DNA of 64,000 nt from Nitzschia putrida (taxonomy: Eukaryota; Bacillariophyta; Bacillariophyceae; Bacillariales; Bacillariaceae): positions 62,001 through 126,000 of the forward strand of contig BLYE01000051.1 of NCBI GenBank assembly GCA_016586335.1, in the 5' to 3' direction. A program made the translations under genes and the position numbers. The notes under the pieces were generated by a model. The model did no database searches and was not told where the DNA came from. It saw only the letters and a program-made list of their open reading frames with translations. Below, piece by piece: positions 42,933-53,326 of this stretch (position 1 is its first letter; each line of letters opens with the position of its first letter).

Positions 42933-44116
42933 TTCGGTATTTTTTGTGAGCGAGTTGGCTCGAGGTCGAGTGAGTATCTTGTTTACTGCTCTCGAGCTCT
43001 CCACATGAATGAAATCTTTTCCGGTTCGATTTAGAGCATGTGAAATATCGTCTATGACTCGAAGTCGAGAACCATTAAATAATCGGTTGTACCTCTTTCC
43101 AATCTTCTAATCATGGCAATATTGAGCAACAGGAATAGGTAAGCAACTTCTCATCATTATTTCATTATGTCGCGCTGAATAGCGTCAAAGACACAGTTTA
43201 CAACGACAAGGGCGGCATCGACTTCACTTCTTTACGTGGTGTGAATAATAATGCGGCGGCAATGAGCCTGTGAAGCGCGAGTTCGAGTTTGTGACTCGCT
43301 CACAAACGAATCCGATGTTGCTTGTGTACTCGTATTCCTACTCTTGTCCTGGGTTAAAACAAACTATCGACAGTGTGATGCCCGACGTATTGCCTTTCGA
43401 AAGAACACAATAGCCATTGGACCTTCTAATTGCGACACCAAGGAAAGCACGCACCCTGATCTTTCTGTCGTCTCCTCTGAGGTGGTGCACAATTCTTGGT
43501 AGTAGCAGGCGAAGAAGTGAAACCTTTTCTGATGGGGCTTCCTTCGAGACAATATCTATCCTTCCTCTGTCAGAGCTTGCAAACTGGTATCTGACTATTG
43601 CCATTCTGAGCAGATGCGACAATGGCACCTCAGTAGTTTGCACCACTCGTGTCATCGAGGGCCGTCCTCCGTATCTGGACCTCCGACTCCTCAATTGGGG
43701 CAAGCATTCAAAATCTCACGAGGTTTCAATGTTCTATCAAGCCTAGCTACTAACTTAGTACAACAATAGCTGATCTATTATGTCGTAAAGTAGTGATTGC
43801 ATTTGCTTTCACTTGGATCCCTCCTACTTGTGTATCTGGAAACATCCTACAGAAACATGCTACATCAAGATGAAAGGATGTATCTCTATAGGTAAAGTGT
43901 ATAAAATAAGCAAGCAAACAACTTCTTTCACGAACGGTGCCACTCGGGTGTTGTAGCACGGCTCTCAATCACGCTGTCATCGGACTCCCACATACATAAC
44001 GAATATTGATATAGTATACAACATGCAATCTGCATTCCATTTTCGCGTCTCCTTTTGAGCTGACGCAGGTAATTTGATCCCAACTACTTTGACAAAGCCG
44101 CAACAACATTCCCATC
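42933..44116. other. Intergenic region
   Basis: About 1.2 kb. A 121-codon frame on the minus strand (43703-43338) has no recognisable domain and is not called. Nothing else is supported. Confidence 0.4.
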
Positions 44117-44847
44117 TCATAAATCTCGTCGACCTCGCACTCGGTGGCGATGCCCCACTCCGCTGCTACCGCTTCCAGAGCTACTTACGGAGATCCCATC
44201 GACTCCTCCGGCAGCACCTCCTCGTGTCTGGCCTGAAAGTTTTGCTCGATTCTCCTTTAGGTTGGCTAGACACTTTCCGTGAATACAGAAGGTCCCTGAA
44301 CAACAACCGAGCTCGAATTCTCCGGGATTGGAAACACACTGCTGTCTGTACCCGATACAAATGTCAGCCCCGCGGTTTGATCCCTCATCTTCTGTAGGGG
44401 CTTCTGTGGGAGGTTCTGTGGGTGCTTCCGTCGTTGCTTCAGTAGGCAGTTCAGTGGGAGGGTTGGTGGGTATTGTGGTTGGATGAGCAGTGATTGTCAC
44501 GTTGGCAGTATTCTCGTTGCAAATGCACTGTTACGAGACATAAGGAAACAATTGGCTGTTAGATCACACAAAGCAGATTCTTTCGAAAGCACTGTACTGT
44601 TCAACCAAAAACATGTCCTTACCCGCAAGTACGGCTTTTCATCTGTAGTGTCACAGAAAATGGTCCAATCGTAGCGACAGCAACCTCCAGGACACTTGTT
44701 GGTAGTGCAGTGCCCCTCTGCATTCGCGATTAGAGGTGCCGAGACACTCTCAAATGTTTTGCATGCATAGCCCGGCGGTTCAATCAGACCAGATACCTGA
44801 CATATCAGTAGCAGCGAAACCGTCGAAAGAAACAACCTAGATATCAT
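44117..44847 (-). CDS. Secreted Cys-rich protein with cystine-knot-like C-terminal module
   Basis: Two exons on the minus strand, 44847-44623 and 44527-44117, with a 95-bp GTAAGG...AACAG intron. The product is 211 residues. The start at 44847 gives a clear signal peptide (MISRLFLSTVSLLLICQVSG). A first Cys-rich domain follows (CTTNKCPGGCCRYDW) and ends KPYLRCICNENTA across the splice. A PTE/PTT repeat stalk comes next. A second module has the spacing C-x6-C-x10-CC-x4-C-x4-C (CIGYRQQC to CIHGKC), close to the inhibitor cystine-knot pattern. A Gly/Ser tail ends in RHRVRGRRDL. It is likely extracellular or in the cell wall. No function can be assigned. Confidence 0.75.
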
Positions 44848-45662
44848 TCTATTGCTTTTGGGTGGAAGAAATGGGCAACTAGCCAGAGAGGGGAGGGTGT
44901 GGAACTTTCTCATATCGGAGCCATTCTGCTAGGGATTCCACTGTATGGCTTCTACGCCCATTCTCACTCGTGTGGGCGTGGTATGGACCCCGACCGGAGG
45001 TTTGGCTATTGGAAGTAGGCAGAAATGCAGGTCACTGACACGACCCAGATGTCACCTTCGACATCGCACGGCACTGAAAATATAGGAGATTCGCGTTGCA
45101 CATGTATTGCAACGACGATGTTACTGGATTGCTTGGTTCTAACTATCACATCGTCGGCACCCCAATTAGAAGGCAATGCGTGACTTGACACTCCCTACAG
45201 GGACACTCCACCATAATAGCCAATCCTCTCCAATTCGTTCTCTTCACTGATAAGAGTGTTGATAGCCGTTTCGCTTTGGGTGGTCCAACAGGATGCCCGA
45301 CGAGGCCAGGCTGCGATCCTAACAATGGCACAAACAGTACATCGACAACATGAGATTAGTAGGACGTGGCACTTCTACTAGTAGAGCTGAACGATAACAC
45401 TTCCAGAACATACTAGTAGATCGACTGTAAAGTGATCTTTTAGGACGACCAGAAGATGGTGTTGACTACTCTAGCAAGAGAGGTTTGGCAACTGCACACT
45501 CATGTTCACAACATGTACTAACTACTAATACTAACCTATGCCCAAGATTGTCATGTAGTCTGTCGTCAGTCGTCAATCATGTTTAGAGTGTATAATCTTC
45601 AAGAAGTCCTAACAACATAGCGTTTGGTTCAATTCCTAGCCCAAGCCAAGTGTACAAAGATT
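44848..45662. other. Intergenic region
   Basis: About 815 bp without a supported gene. CTAGTAG/GTACT-type words occur around 45375-45420. Confidence 0.4.
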
Positions 45663-46208
45663 CTATTCTTCTAAGGCAAGTTGGCCACCAATCTTCTGGT
45701 AGTATCCAGGTGGACCAATAATGTCGCCCTGAGGGGGTTTCACAATTAGCTTGAAAATTTTACCCTTGGTGACAAGCACTGTCCATTCTGCAGACTCTTC
45801 AACGACAACATTCGTTTTTGGTATTGCAGGGTAGGGTCCAAACCCAAAGGGTGCTCCGGTGTGGGTACCACGCGAGTGAAAGTTTTCCACACGTACAATT
45901 CCATCTTCAATTTCGTCGATAGAATCGTAGCTCACGCAAACATCAGGGAACGATTGCTGGATGTCCAGGAGTCCATGGACGAAGAAGTCAAATGGCATAC
46001 CCCGTTCAGCTCCATGGAAGCAGAACTCGGCGTCAACCGTGGCAACTTTCCGGATTGCATTCTCATTGCGTCGATTGAATGCATCCAAAAAATCTGCCAC
46101 GATCTTTGTGTTCCTATTCGTCGATACCATCTTTTCAGGTCCTCGCTTCATACCTGCCATGAGCGCGTCATATTCGGTTCTAGAAAGTTGAGATGATTGA
46201 TTTCCCAT
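45663..46208 (-). CDS. NTF2/SnoaL-like protein with N-myristoylation signal, third copy
   Basis: A 181-residue relative of the tandem pair at 7643 and 9206. It begins MGNQSSQL, so Gly2 and Ser6 (here also Ser5) keep the myristoylation pattern despite divergence of the rest. Shared blocks are FCFHGAERGMPFDFF, FPDVCVSYDSIDEI, SRGTHTGAPFGFGP and the C-terminal IIGPPGYYQKIGGQL. The frame stays open upstream to 46334 but the shared start is at 46208. It is much more diverged than the tandem copies, so it is an older family member. It is divergent with the cold-shock gene, 407 bp away. Confidence 0.85.
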   Translation of the reverse strand: MGNQSSQLSRTEYDALMAGMKRGPEKMVSTNRNTKIVADFLDAFNRRNENAIRKVATVDAEFCFHGAERGMPFDFFVHGLLDIQQSFPDVCVSYDSIDEIEDGIVRVENFHSRGTHTGAPFGFGPYPAIPKTNVVVEESAEWTVLVTKGKIFKLIVKPPQGDIIGPPGYYQKIGGQLALEE

Positions 46209-46615
46209 GTCGCTGTTGTTGTTTGTTTTGTAATCTTTCTTCTTGTGAGCTAGGATTCTTACTGGGAGTGATTTTGTGACAAGAACGATCGTCGAACGAG
46301 TCAAACTGGTTCGGGGAAAGATCGATTTCAACAACTTCTCTTAAATCAACAAGTAATCGGCACTCGAAAAGCATCTCAAAAGGGTTCTTGACTCATGCCC
46401 ACGACATGCTGTCTTGTTCTCGGTAAGAAGGGCATGGCATCATCATTCTCATCCGCAACACGGTTGTGCGACTGCAAGTCGTGCGATCATCCAAGGGCCA
46501 CACAGGGGAGTACTCATAACCCCTGACATTTGGATCCTCCTGGCGAGCACCACATCACCGACATCGCAGATCACATTGTGATTGGTGAATACGTGCCGTA
46601 CACAATAGCTTCAGG
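46209..46615. promoter_or_regulatory. Divergent intergenic region
   Basis: 407 bp between the third NTF2-like gene and the cold-shock gene; promoters of both must lie here. No TATA box identified. Confidence 0.4.
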
Positions 46616-47212
46616 ATGTTTTCTTTCCGTTCTTCTACCCTTTCAAGGGCAAGTTCTCGAATGCTTGTCTCGGCTAGCACCAAGTCAGAGCTTTTCAATT
46701 TCCAGAGGTTCGCTGCTCGCGCTTTCGCTGTTGGAGCTGATGGATATCAGTCGGGGACCGTCAAATTCTGGTTGAGAAACAAGGCGTATGGGTTCATTAC
46801 TCCCGATGATCCTTCCCAAGCCGACGGGGCTGCTGAATTGTTTGTCCACAGAACAAGTTTGGATTCTGAGCACTCTCCTGAGGAATATCCTACCCGACCC
46901 TACCTTGTCAAGGACGAGCGAGTGAAATTCCGATTCCAACCCGCATCGACCGAAGGAAAGGCAGCCACAGCCATTGATGTCCTGTTTGAAAATGGACGTC
47001 AAGTCCCCCTTTTCCGCAAAAATTACCATGCTTCCGTCCAACGAGGAGAGATGAAGCGATTGGGTGAGGCTGTCGTGGAGATTCTCAACGACGGGTCTTT
47101 GTCGGATATGGAAAAGCTAGAACACATCAAGATGGCCCGTGGGAAGGCAGAGGAAATTATCACTACCGCTTCTCAATTGCAAGCTGAACATGGGCCAGGA
47201 GAAAGAATGTAA
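46616..47212 (+). CDS. Cold-shock-domain protein, probably organellar
   Basis: A 198-residue protein. Residues 1-40 (MFSFRSSTLSRASSRMLV) are basic, rich in Ser and Phe, with one acidic residue, as in mitochondrial presequences. The cold-shock domain spans about 45-120. SGTVKFWLRNKAYGFITPDD holds strand 1 and the RNP1-like KAYGFITP, and AELFVHRTSL is RNP2. The C-terminal 75 residues are helical and charged. The domain binds single-stranded RNA or DNA, so a role in organellar RNA handling is likely. The family is usually smaller; the helical extension may mediate oligomers. Confidence 0.88.
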   Translation: MFSFRSSTLSRASSRMLVSASTKSELFNFQRFAARAFAVGADGYQSGTVKFWLRNKAYGFITPDDPSQADGAAELFVHRTSLDSEHSPEEYPTRPYLVKDERVKFRFQPASTEGKAATAIDVLFENGRQVPLFRKNYHASVQRGEMKRLGEAVVEILNDGSLSDMEKLEHIKMARGKAEEIITTASQLQAEHGPGERM

Positions 47213-47869
47213 ACAAGTAGCAATGGATTGTCTTTTTTTCATCCGCATTATTTTATGTCTGATTTGCAAGGTCAGAGGTTTGCTACGTTAGCACTATAAG
47301 TTTTATAATACCTACCGAAGCGATTACCACTTCTAATAACGAGCACATGACAGACAAGGTCGTTGTTGGCCCGTGCCCTGTCTCACTCCCCGTACAAAAC
47401 GTTGTACGACGAGTACAGGGACATTCCACGGAACGTGGCGATCCGACGCTCTCCATTGTTGTCAGGCCAATATGCACGAATCGGGGATTTTATGCCACAG
47501 GTTTCCGACCAAAATACGAAGGGCGTTGACTCTGAGTTCGCATCGGCTCGTTCCGATGAACCTCTACTACTCTTTGCTACTGTAGCAATGCAACAACATG
47601 CCGATGAGACTGGCTCTCTACTCGTAAAGGGGTCGGAGTTAACCTGTGGGAGACATGGATACGAAACAAAATGGAAAGGCCGTTTGTTTTCTTGTTGGGT
47701 CGTTTTCTAATAGGATTATGTTAACTAGTTGTTGTTTGTTGTAATAGTACTGTAGTAGTATTGGTGAGATCATCTGTTGTGTTAGATGTTGTGAGTTAGC
47801 AAAATTGGTTTGATGTGTGCGTGCGGTTGGGCGGAAAATACACTAGCGAGCGGTGGCAGTGGCAATACG
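47213..47869. other. Intergenic region between convergent genes
   Basis: About 660 bp. A 115-codon plus-strand frame (47363-47710) is open but has no known domain. No call made. Confidence 0.4.
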
Positions 47870-48526
47870 TTATAGAGGGTGGAGCAAATGCTCATGGTGA
47901 AGCTCTTCTTGGTGGTGAACAGCCTCTTTGTCAAGCTTCTTGAAGGAGAGTAGTAGTTCAGCATATTTGGAGCACTTTCGAGTAACACAGACAGTGCCTG
48001 TCCCGCATTCTTCGTCGCAGGCAATCTCGTGGTCTCGAAGTGCCAACATGTGAGCGAGGGCCGCGCTGTCCTCGGTACATTCATGGTAAGCATGGGCGAG
48101 CTCGTCAGAGTCTTCCTCGTGCTTCTTCCATTGTCTAGCCTGTTCATAGTCGACGGCATCCCAAGCTGTGTACTTGTGAACAGCTCGAAGGTGGGACCCG
48201 ACTTTGGTGCTGAACTCGAGACCTCGATAACACAGGTCGCTGTTCTCCTCCTTTACCTTTCCTTTCTCGAGGCCAGAGTTGAGAAGCTTAATGATCTTCA
48301 CACACTCAGCTCGCATGGTGGAAAGTTCGGAGTCATTGTAGTAAGCTTGGTCAACTTCCTCAGGCGTCATTTCGTTCAGGTGAATGTGGCGGCGCACCGT
48401 CACGTGGTGGATGAACGATACATGCTTTTCAGGTGTCGACTCTTTGATCATCCCGGCAGCGGGGTCGGCGTGTCGCTCGAGGTATACACTAGAACGACTT
48501 GAGAAACTACTTCGTGGGGGCATCAT
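47870..48526 (-). CDS. Diatom-family expressed unknown protein (HHVTVRRHIHLNEMTPEE type)
   Basis: A 218-residue protein. The core block VSFIHHVTVRRHIHLNEMTPEE then EVDQAYYNDSELSTMRAE resembles a repeated family of 'expressed unknown' proteins that I recall from diatom genomes, in which a V-x-V-R-R-x-L/I-H start is followed by D/E-YT-x-EE and W/Y-Y/N-S. A helical region with DLCYRGLEF follows at about residue 100. The C-terminal half is helical and rich in His, Glu and paired Cys (CDEECGTG, CVTRKCSKY). No signal peptide or membrane span. The start at 48526 (MM) is preferred over 48562. Function unknown. Confidence 0.75.
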   Translation of the reverse strand: MMPPRSSFSSRSSVYLERHADPAAGMIKESTPEKHVSFIHHVTVRRHIHLNEMTPEEVDQAYYNDSELSTMRAECVKIIKLLNSGLEKGKVKEENSDLCYRGLEFSTKVGSHLRAVHKYTAWDAVDYEQARQWKKHEEDSDELAHAYHECTEDSAALAHMLALRDHEIACDEECGTGTVCVTRKCSKYAELLLSFKKLDKEAVHHQEELHHEHLLHPL

Positions 48527-49903
48527 GGTTAGAATGATAGTCGTAGGGTGTGGCCACAACAATACAAAGAGAATGGGTCAACGTATTTTTTGTAATCTCC
48601 GATTTCCGATGTGCGGCAGAGCTCTGTGCAGGCCCGGTCCAATTTTTCTGCAACGAGAACGCCGAAATGGGAGACGTTGGAAAATGTCAAGGTACAAGTG
48701 ATAAAATGTGCCCTTGAAGTTCGGTTCAAGCGTGCCGTTCGCGTTGAATCCTTGAAAATCGCTAAACATTTTGGAAAAACGGGGATCGCCCACCTACTAG
48801 GGCATAAGGCCATTTATCCCAATAAGCATTTGTAGGCGATTCCTGCACTTCCGACCGCCACGAAATTACTACAACAAGTCCTGATAGGTTGTGAAAAGTG
48901 CAACGGAATTCTTATATGGCATGTGGCCCTCGGACACACTATTGTTCACGTTCGTCAACCTACTTAATGTATGGTATTGAATTTGATCTCACAAAGGAAT
49001 CGCAAGACTATCAAGCATACATCAGGACTTCGCGTTCCCGTGATTTTCCATCGCACCGTTACTAAACTTTCGTCGTTTCCACAAATCAGAGGGATTGGTG
49101 GTGTCAATCCCTATCGTTCAAAAGGTAACGAATTCGAACTCTCACCATCTCCAAATGCAACACAACCACTAACAAAGAATATAAATCTTCGTGTCGGCGA
49201 ACTCGGAACATCTCTCCGCACGAACCTTTAAACAATGGACCTTTCCCGAATAGCGCATCTTTTTACCATGATATTTTCCGGCAACTGCCCTCCTTGTGAA
49301 CTCATGTGCACCACATCACAAATCAAGTGTCATGATCGATGTCATGATGAAAACCTTCTACTTTCCTTTTTGGGGCCAACTTTTTGGGGTTCCCTACGAA
49401 TCTCTGTGATTCATAAAAATCCCCTCTTCCAACGAAAGGATCCATCACGACCATGATGTGCGTTCAAAAGATCGCCTTCTGAACTTTCGCCGGTCTCATT
49501 TTTCGTAAATCCGGCCATGGACGACGGTGGATGTCGTAGAAAAATCTCTATCTTGCAATTGAGGTGCAACGTTGAAGAGAAGTTCAATGAGAGTTTCTGT
49601 TTCGATGCTACACGAAATTGTTCCTCTGAAACGTTTTTTTGGAATTCTGGATAAATCTGAACGTTGCGAGGTGTCAAATTGACACGTCTTGGGGAGGTGA
49701 TGGAGACGAATACGAACTTTTTATACAACACCTGGATGGAAAAAAGAGTATCCAGTATTCACGTGTCGATTGTCGATGAAGTTGAAACAAATATCAAAAG
49801 AATTCTTTAAACAGTTGACTACCAGTACAGGTGGTGGTATTCCTTCATGCAATCATTGTCGTCATTCATCATGTTGTTGCGGAGCCATCATTAGCCAAAA
49901 AAC
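48527..49903. other. Intergenic region
   Basis: About 1.4 kb. Several 70-110 codon frames on both strands carry no recognisable domain. TTTTTGGGG(T) words occur near 49370-49390. I see no RNA gene or repeat. Confidence 0.4.
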
Positions 49904-50842
49904 TTACAGAGCCTCCTTTCCAGTGACAATAATGGTTAGCTTGTCGAGCAAGGTCAAACTGATAATAGAGTAAGGGGCCAACTTGACAAAAGCAGGGGTG
50001 AAACCCTTGTACAAAACCATGGGTCCTTCGTTGCGGATGGACTTGGCAATGCAATCAGCCATGTTTTGGTACATGGGTTTTCCGTCAGGGCCAAGAGGAT
50101 TGTTCTGCATTCGGGTCTTGATAACATCAAAGGGGTTGGCCACAACGTTGGCGCAGAAACTACTGACAAGGGTGGCGCAGAACATCATGGGGAGACCTCC
50201 CATCCATTCTCCCTTGGGGCCGAAATATCCGGTGCCAATAAGGTAGATCTTGGCTTGAGAAGTAACACCAAGAGAAGCACTGCTCAAAAGAGTGGCTCGG
50301 AGAACCGTAGGGGTGGCTCCACGCCAAAGCTTGGTAACACCCTCCTCCTTGGCAATACGAGTGAGGCAGTTGACGACACTGGTGTAATTTCTGCGCTCAG
50401 CAGGGGGCAACTTGGAGTCAGCTCCCATTCGCACCAAAGCGACTTCGGAAGGAGTTCCCACGAAGGAACCAATTCCTCCACTGATGCATCCCATACCCAA
50501 CTTGGTAGCGAAGGAAATGTTCTCTCCTTGCTTGTTCTTGGCTTGCTCTAGCAAATAGGAATAAATTCCCATGCGGCAACTTCCGTACAACCATTGTCGT
50601 AGGTAGGCAGCAGAAATTCCGGCGTACAATCCGTTGACAAGGCCGGAAGATCGGTAAATAGAAATGGCAGCGTCAGCAGTGCTCTTGTAGGAGTAGCTTT
50701 GCATTTGGACACGGATGACATCGAGAGGGTGGCAAACAGTGGCAGCACCCATTCCAGAAATAGCCGACAAAACCATGCGAGTGGGCAAAGGGATCACTCC
50801 AGCATCAGCGGTAGCAAGAACGGTGTTGTTGTTCTTTTGCAT
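49904..50842 (-). CDS. Mitochondrial carrier (SLC25), oxoglutarate/malate-carrier-like
   Basis: A 312-residue carrier with three repeats of about 95 residues and six membrane spans. Each odd helix ends in a version of PX[DE]XX[KR]: HPLDVIRVQMQ (repeat 1), TPSEVALVRMGAD (repeat 2) and NPFDVIKTRMQNN (repeat 3). The second-repeat form is typical of the 2-oxoglutarate/malate carrier branch, as is LPPAERRNYTSVVNCL. It should exchange dicarboxylates across the mitochondrial inner membrane; the exact substrate is inferred from this motif alone. The start at 50842 (MQKNNNTVLATADAG) gives normal carrier length; the frame is open to 51103 but that part does not look like protein. Confidence 0.9.
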   Translation of the reverse strand: MQKNNNTVLATADAGVIPLPTRMVLSAISGMGAATVCHPLDVIRVQMQSYSYKSTADAAISIYRSSGLVNGLYAGISAAYLRQWLYGSCRMGIYSYLLEQAKNKQGENISFATKLGMGCISGGIGSFVGTPSEVALVRMGADSKLPPAERRNYTSVVNCLTRIAKEEGVTKLWRGATPTVLRATLLSSASLGVTSQAKIYLIGTGYFGPKGEWMGGLPMMFCATLVSSFCANVVANPFDVIKTRMQNNPLGPDGKPMYQNMADCIAKSIRNEGPMVLYKGFTPAFVKLAPYSIISLTLLDKLTIIVTGKEAL

Positions 50843-51699
50843 GGTGTTTCTGTGTATTTTTTGGGTTTGGCTGGGTCTTGGGGTCACGACGACGACGAGG
50901 TGCAACCGAGAAATAAAAAATGATGGGAGTAGCCAAAATTGACTTGGTCGGTCGTCGGAATTGTTTGGCTCAGAAAGTTCCACTCCTTTACGCACCGATG
51001 TCCCTCGGTCGTCCGGAATCTGTGCATTTTCGTGATAGCGTATGTCCACTTGCACAACTTTCCAAACCTGCCCAAGAATGTGAGGTGGAGGATGGTTCCG
51101 CATTCCGGCAGTGCGTACGTACTTTCTCCGTTCCTTCGTAATAGCCTGACGTTTTGAACAGAATGTCCTGACTAGTATGACTCTATTACCTTGAGCAAAT
51201 GCGAGAAGCCGACCTCGAATGCGAGGGCAATACTTAGTCTAGCTTGAGAAGAGGTGCCATCATCCATCATTACCATCATCGGCTCTTCCAGCAGTGAAAG
51301 TTCCGCGACGCTTTCCCGAGCAAATGCATCCAAAGATACCTAACGTATCCAAGAACGAAATTGCTAACAATAGTTCAAATAACCTTCATCATAATGACAC
51401 TGGTGGAACGGTAGATTAGAAAAAGTGAGGTATATCGAGTTTCTTTGCCCATGTCAGCAACATGCTATGTTTTCCATCGTAGCATCTTTCCACTGGTTAT
51501 GGAATTTTCTTTCGTTGAGGAGTTTGATGCTGTTTCTTTGCTTCTAGAACCAAACGGTAACCACCCAAGGGAATGATGTGACACACTCCAACCATCACCC
51601 AACTACTAACACTCGTAGCTTCAGCCGCAGTTTGTCTCATAAACCATACTAGAGCTTCCCAATAGTTGCCTTGAACGCTTGCCAGTCTCCTCCGTCGCC
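50843..51699. promoter_or_regulatory. Divergent intergenic region
   Basis: About 860 bp between the carrier and ankyrin genes. The part next to the carrier start is likely its leader and promoter. No other gene supported. Confidence 0.4.
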
Positions 51700-53001
51700 A
51701 TGGGAATCAATCATTCTCATCCTATGATGCATCCCCACAGTATCCCCAATCGCCCCTTTGACAAACATGGAACTGCCCCTCGTCCCTGTATCATCGATGC
51801 TGCTTCCTCCCTTCCCAAAAGCATCCTTCGTCTTCGCCGCCATCCACGAAGAACTTCTCTAACCGTTTTGGCTCAATTGGTTCTGCTCCAGGATTGGCAA
51901 CGCGTCCTTATTCGAGTTGCCTTGTTTCCGAAGGAAATCACTCAACCATGTTTCGTTCATTTGTACGGACAACGTTGGAAAGTCCTACCGATTCATTTGG
52001 CATGTGCCTTGCAACCACCCACCATGGTCATTCAGGTTCTCTTGACGAATGGCACCATTTCGACGCCAGTGCAAGGGATACAATGCGAGCGACATCATAA
52101 ACGACAGCGCCGTCACCACAAGAGATGGAAACCAAAGTGGACCACACAACGCCTAGGCCAACGTCGTCGTCGCAGACAACATGTAGAGATTGACTTGGAT
52201 TTTGCATCCAAACACAAGGCATGGAAGTGTCCCTCTGTTCTCCCTTCGGTATGTGGGTCACAAGATCCAGGTAGTGTCTGCTTCTCGAACAAAGAAGAAT
52301 GGGAGGAGGTAGAACAAAACGATGACGATGACCATGCATCGACAACATCATCCTCCAGCGGCAGCGCTACAAACAATGGTGACAACAATCTTGTCCAATT
52401 GACAGATATGGGACAAGTCGAACGATTGGTTCTGCCTCCACTGATTGAAACCAAAGAAACAACCAGTACTGCCGAAGACGAACCTTCATTCGATGAAACT
52501 TCCTGGTGGATAGAAGAACCACCTATGTTGTCGTTGGACGCCGTGCAAGAAGCCTTGATGGTATCAGTGAGCGAATCAGCATGTATGCTACCTCTTCATA
52601 TTGCTTGTTTGTATCAAGCATCGCCAGAAATTGTTCAAGTGTTGACAAAGGTATATCCCATGGGCGCTCAAAGTGAGGTCATGGGCATGCTGCCCATTCA
52701 TTGGGTGGCATGTGGATGTGTCGCAGATCCCTTGGAGCCCCCTCTCGAGTTGGTAGCTGTGTTGTTGGGAATGAATGATTCTCGAACCAATACACGAGAC
52801 AAGAGTGTGGCATGTCAAGTGATGGAACTATTATTGGAGACGGTTCCCGAGTCGTTGGACCGGAAAAGTACTCGTCATGGTTGGACCCCGGTGGAATACT
52901 TGGAACGAGGGGGCATGGAAGACACAAGTCGAGAAGAGTGCTTGGATCTGGTAGATTGTCATGGGCTTTCCAATGGCATCCCCGCTCTAGGTTCGATGTG
53001 A
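51700..53001 (+). CDS. Ankyrin-like repeat protein
   Basis: A 433-residue protein starting MGINHSHPMMHPHS. Ankyrin-like segments occur in two groups. The first is at about residues 65-125 (DWQRVLIRVALFP, VLPIHLACALQPPTMVIQVLL). The second is at about 290-380 (MLPLHIACLYQASPEIVQVL, GMLPIHWVACG). Between them lie a very basic stretch (KRQRRHHKR, GQRRRRRQ), which could be a nuclear localisation signal, and an acidic Ser-rich loop (NDDDDHASTTSSSS). There are no enzymatic motifs; a scaffold role is the usual guess. The frame extends to 51679 only by a TTG. Confidence 0.75.
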   Translation: MGINHSHPMMHPHSIPNRPFDKHGTAPRPCIIDAASSLPKSILRLRRHPRRTSLTVLAQLVLLQDWQRVLIRVALFPKEITQPCFVHLYGQRWKVLPIHLACALQPPTMVIQVLLTNGTISTPVQGIQCERHHKRQRRHHKRWKPKWTTQRLGQRRRRRQHVEIDLDFASKHKAWKCPSVLPSVCGSQDPGSVCFSNKEEWEEVEQNDDDDHASTTSSSSGSATNNGDNNLVQLTDMGQVERLVLPPLIETKETTSTAEDEPSFDETSWWIEEPPMLSLDAVQEALMVSVSESACMLPLHIACLYQASPEIVQVLTKVYPMGAQSEVMGMLPIHWVACGCVADPLEPPLELVAVLLGMNDSRTNTRDKSVACQVMELLLETVPESLDRKSTRHGWTPVEYLERGGMEDTSREECLDLVDCHGLSNGIPALGSM

Positions 53002-53326
53002 TAGATTCGTAGGCTGTAGATTCAGAAACAACAATGTAGCCTTCGACTGTTTGAGTTAGGAATGTAGGACATACAGAAAAGGGCAAAGCTATGATCTGCA
53101 ATGCAACCTCCCCTCCTTTTGTGAAGTCCCGCATGGCTGGGAGCTGCAAGCAGATCTGTTCGACCAACCGAGACCCGACGGGTCTCGAGTGGTGACATCT
53201 CGCTCTCTTTCCATTGCTGCAACTGCGGCAGTTGTTTGTGCAAGCACTCCATTTTATAGCTTGTACTTCTTCCCTTCCTTTGTCTACCTGCATTGTCCAC
53301 AGCGACAACTTCTGCCCCGCCGAACC
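53002..53326. other. Spacer before the LRR-like array
   Basis: About 325 bp. The frame of the next gene is open upstream to 53189 with a hydrophobic stretch (IAATAAVVCAST), but paralogues start at the position of 53327, so I treat this as leader. If translated from a non-ATG start it could be a signal sequence. Confidence 0.4.

Noticed and set aside
43338..43703. 121-codon minus-strand frame
   Set aside because: No domain, no leader or splice context, and such lengths occur by chance in this window.
47363..47710. 115-codon plus-strand frame between convergent genes
   Set aside because: No conserved motif and no leader-like sequence; could be a relic but nothing supports it.
51104..51699. 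Long N-terminal extension of the mitochondrial carrier or a gene in the divergent spacer
   Set aside because: The upstream frame has no carrier features and the called start gives normal family length.
53189..53326. Signal peptide extension of array member 1
   Set aside because: No ATG opens it, and all other members begin at the position matching 53327.
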